Below, piece after piece: positions 51,701-54,700 of a DNA stretch of 64,000 nucleotides. Source of the stretch: Castor canadensis (lineage: Eukaryota > Chordata > Mammalia > Rodentia > Castoridae); the NCBI RefSeq assembly GCF_047511655.1, contig NC_133390.1, positions 160,267,583-160,331,582 of the forward strand, in the 5' to 3' direction. Below the pieces are notes generated by a model that was not told where the DNA came from, ran no database searches, and saw only the letters and a list, made by a program, of their open reading frames with translations. The stretch's first letter is position 1; each line of letters begins with the position of its first letter. The position numbers and the translations under genes are program-made.

Positions 51701-54700
51701 AATGAAAGAATGTATGTAAGCATCTGGCACATAAAAGTTACTTAATAAATGTGTGGTAGCAGGAAAGGAAGAAAGAAAGAAAACAACAACAAAAACTCCC
51801 CAGGTATCTACTCTTATTCAAATCTGGAGGCTTTTCTCCTTGAGAATCAATGGTTTTCAAGCATGGTGACTAGAGGACATTTAGAAACATCTGGAGATAT
51901 TTTTTGGTTGTCACCACCAGGGGGTGCTACTAGCATTTAGAGGGTAAAAAGGCCAAAAATGCTGCTAAATCATCCTACAATGCATTGAACAATGTCTCAA
52001 ATAATTATCCAGCCCAGCTGGGGGCATGGCTTCAGTGGTAGAGCACCTGCTTCGCAATAACAAGGACCTAAGTTCAAACCCCAGGACTGCCCTCATCCCC
52101 CACAAAAAAAATAGTTATCGGGTCTAAAACATCAACAGTGCCAAAATCAAGAAATCCTGCCATATAGCAAGCACTCTTTGGTACTCAATCTGAGAAAGTT
52201 ACTTTCCCTTCTTAGCTTTAGTTTACTCATTAGCAATATGGCTACAACTTTATCTGTGCTCCCTACCTCATCAAACTGTTGAGAGGATCAAATGATCAAA
52301 TGAGAGGCATTTTCCTCATCATACCTTTTAAAACATAAGCAAAAGCACATACTTTCTGGGCAAAGACAGCAGGATTTACATACTGGGGAAGGTGGGAGGA
52401 TAATGGGAGTGGAATTCTTTGGGAAGGCCAAAATCCAAAGGGGCCTCTTGCCTATTTGCCCACTTAGCTGGAGCATAGGAGCTCTCATGAATGGGACAGG
52501 ACCATATCCCAGGGAGAGAGATGAGCAAGATGGAGTGTGGGAAGTGGGTGGGGACAACACAGGTATATCAGAGAGGAGCTGACAGATGTAAGGAAGTGAC
52601 ATCTTGGTGTCTATTTGGCCTGCTATAACAAAATACCATAGATTGGAAGGCTTAAAACAATAGACTTATTTCCTCACGGTTTTAGAAGCTAGAAAGTCTA
52701 AGATCAAGTTCCAGCAAGGTTTGGTTTCTCTTCCTGGTTTATTGACACTGCCTTCTCAGTGTGTCATCATACAGCAACAGGGAGAAGGCCACCAATCCTA
52801 CCAGATTAGGCTCCACCTTTATAACCTTATTTAACTTTAATTATTTCCATAATGGCCCTATCTCCAATATAGCCACATGGGGAACTGAGATTCAGTATAT
52901 AAATTTGTGTGTGGCAGGGGCGGGAATATAATTCAGTTCATAGCATTAAGGCATACATCAGACATGCCCAAAGCATTTCTGTGGCCTCAGATTAAGGCAC
53001 AAGCATTAAATTCAGTTCTTTTCTATGGACACATCCACTAACCCTTTCCTTTTCCAGCTGCCTTTTTTTGTGAGATATTCAGGCAATTAACTCCTGCAAC
53101 TCTTTCTGTTAGAAGCCTCCTTGAGCATCTTGTGGACTTCCAGAATCAGAGAAGGATTGTCATCTTATTTGTGTCCCAGTTCTCAAATATCTGAGCTCCA
53201 TCAGGTTATGAGTTTCCAACATTGGCAAATTTAAATAAATTTAGGTCCAATTCTCAATTGTGGGAGCTTTTAAAAAGGCTCAACTGTCTGGGTACAATAG
53301 CTTACACCTGTAAACCCAGTACTCAGGAGGCTGAGGAAGGAAATCAAGAATTCAAGGCCAGCTTGAGCTACGTATCGATTCTGTCTCAAAAATAAAAATA
53401 AATACATGGACAGGAAAGGGGAAGGGGAAGGGGAAAGGAAAAGGAAGGAAAGGGGAAAGGGAAGGCAAGGGGAAAGGAAAAGGAAGAGGAAGGGAAAGGG
53501 AAGACAAAGGACTGAGGGTATGGCTCAGTGGCAAGGCACTTACCTAGGCATTAAAAATTTTTACATCTCCCCAGGTAATTTAAATGAGAAGCCAAAAAGA
53601 TAAGAATCACAGACCACAGAGAGTGTGTCCTGACCCTCCTCCCTAAAATTCCAATTTAGATGGTATGGAGGAATCTGTATTTTTTAAACAATCCCTCAAA
53701 TGACTCTGAAAATTAACCAGGCTCAGGACAGGTTACTATTCCATTCCTGAAGCTAACGTGCCTGTCCTCATCTGTCTTGTGGATATTCATTTCTGTGGTC
53801 AGACATGAGCTTTACAGCTCCAGATTTTATTTCCTTTCTCCTCTTCATGGTACATCATTTTGGGGAAAGCCCCTCATTTACACAAAAAAAATGTAGTTAA
53901 AGGAGAGTTTCCTTGAAAAATGAGGGGAATCAGTAAGAGAAGTCAAGTGGGTATTAAAAAAAAAAAGTGTTCAGCTTGCTGAAAGAGAGAGCAAGAAGTC
54001 TAGGGAAATATAAAGGAAGAAGTAACCAAAGTAGGAGCATAGAGAAGATATCACAGGGATGAAAATGGAACTGGCAGGATCCAATAGCAAATGAACAAAC
54101 ATGTAAGTCAACAGCCTTGGCTGCTGTGAAGGGTCTTGCTGTGGGGAGAAAAAGATTATGAGCAACAATATCTTCTGGTGCCCTCATCTCCTCATCCATC
54201 ATCCCCTTACTCTATCAATTCTTCCCTCAAAGGTTAACAGTGGACTCATGCCAAGCTATAAGAGAACTATAGTAGAGGATAAAGACAGCAAGTTGAAAGA
54301 ATAGGGTGCAAAAGAAGGAATTTCTGACACATTTACTGAACAGAGAGGGACAGAAAGATCAGCTGGTCTTAAGTTTTGTTTTGTTTTGTTTTGTTTTTGG
54401 TGGTACTAGGGTTTGAACAATGGTACTAAGGTTTGAACTCAGAGAATCACACTAGCTAGGAAATGCTCTACCACTTGAGCCACACTTCCAGTGCTTTTTT
54501 GCTTAGTTATTTTTTGGATAGGACCACAGTCCTCCTACTGTGCTTCCTGTACACCACCAAACCCAGCTTATTTGTTGAAATGGGGTCTCACTAAACTTTT
54601 TGCTGGGCTAGACTGGAACCACGATCCTTCCAACCTCTGACTCCCCTGTACCTGGGATTACAGCATAACCCACCATGCCATAAGACTATTATCTTAGCTT

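Noticed and set aside
53412-53505. 65-codon Gly/Arg/Lys-rich open frame
   Set aside because: Translation of a simple purine repeat.
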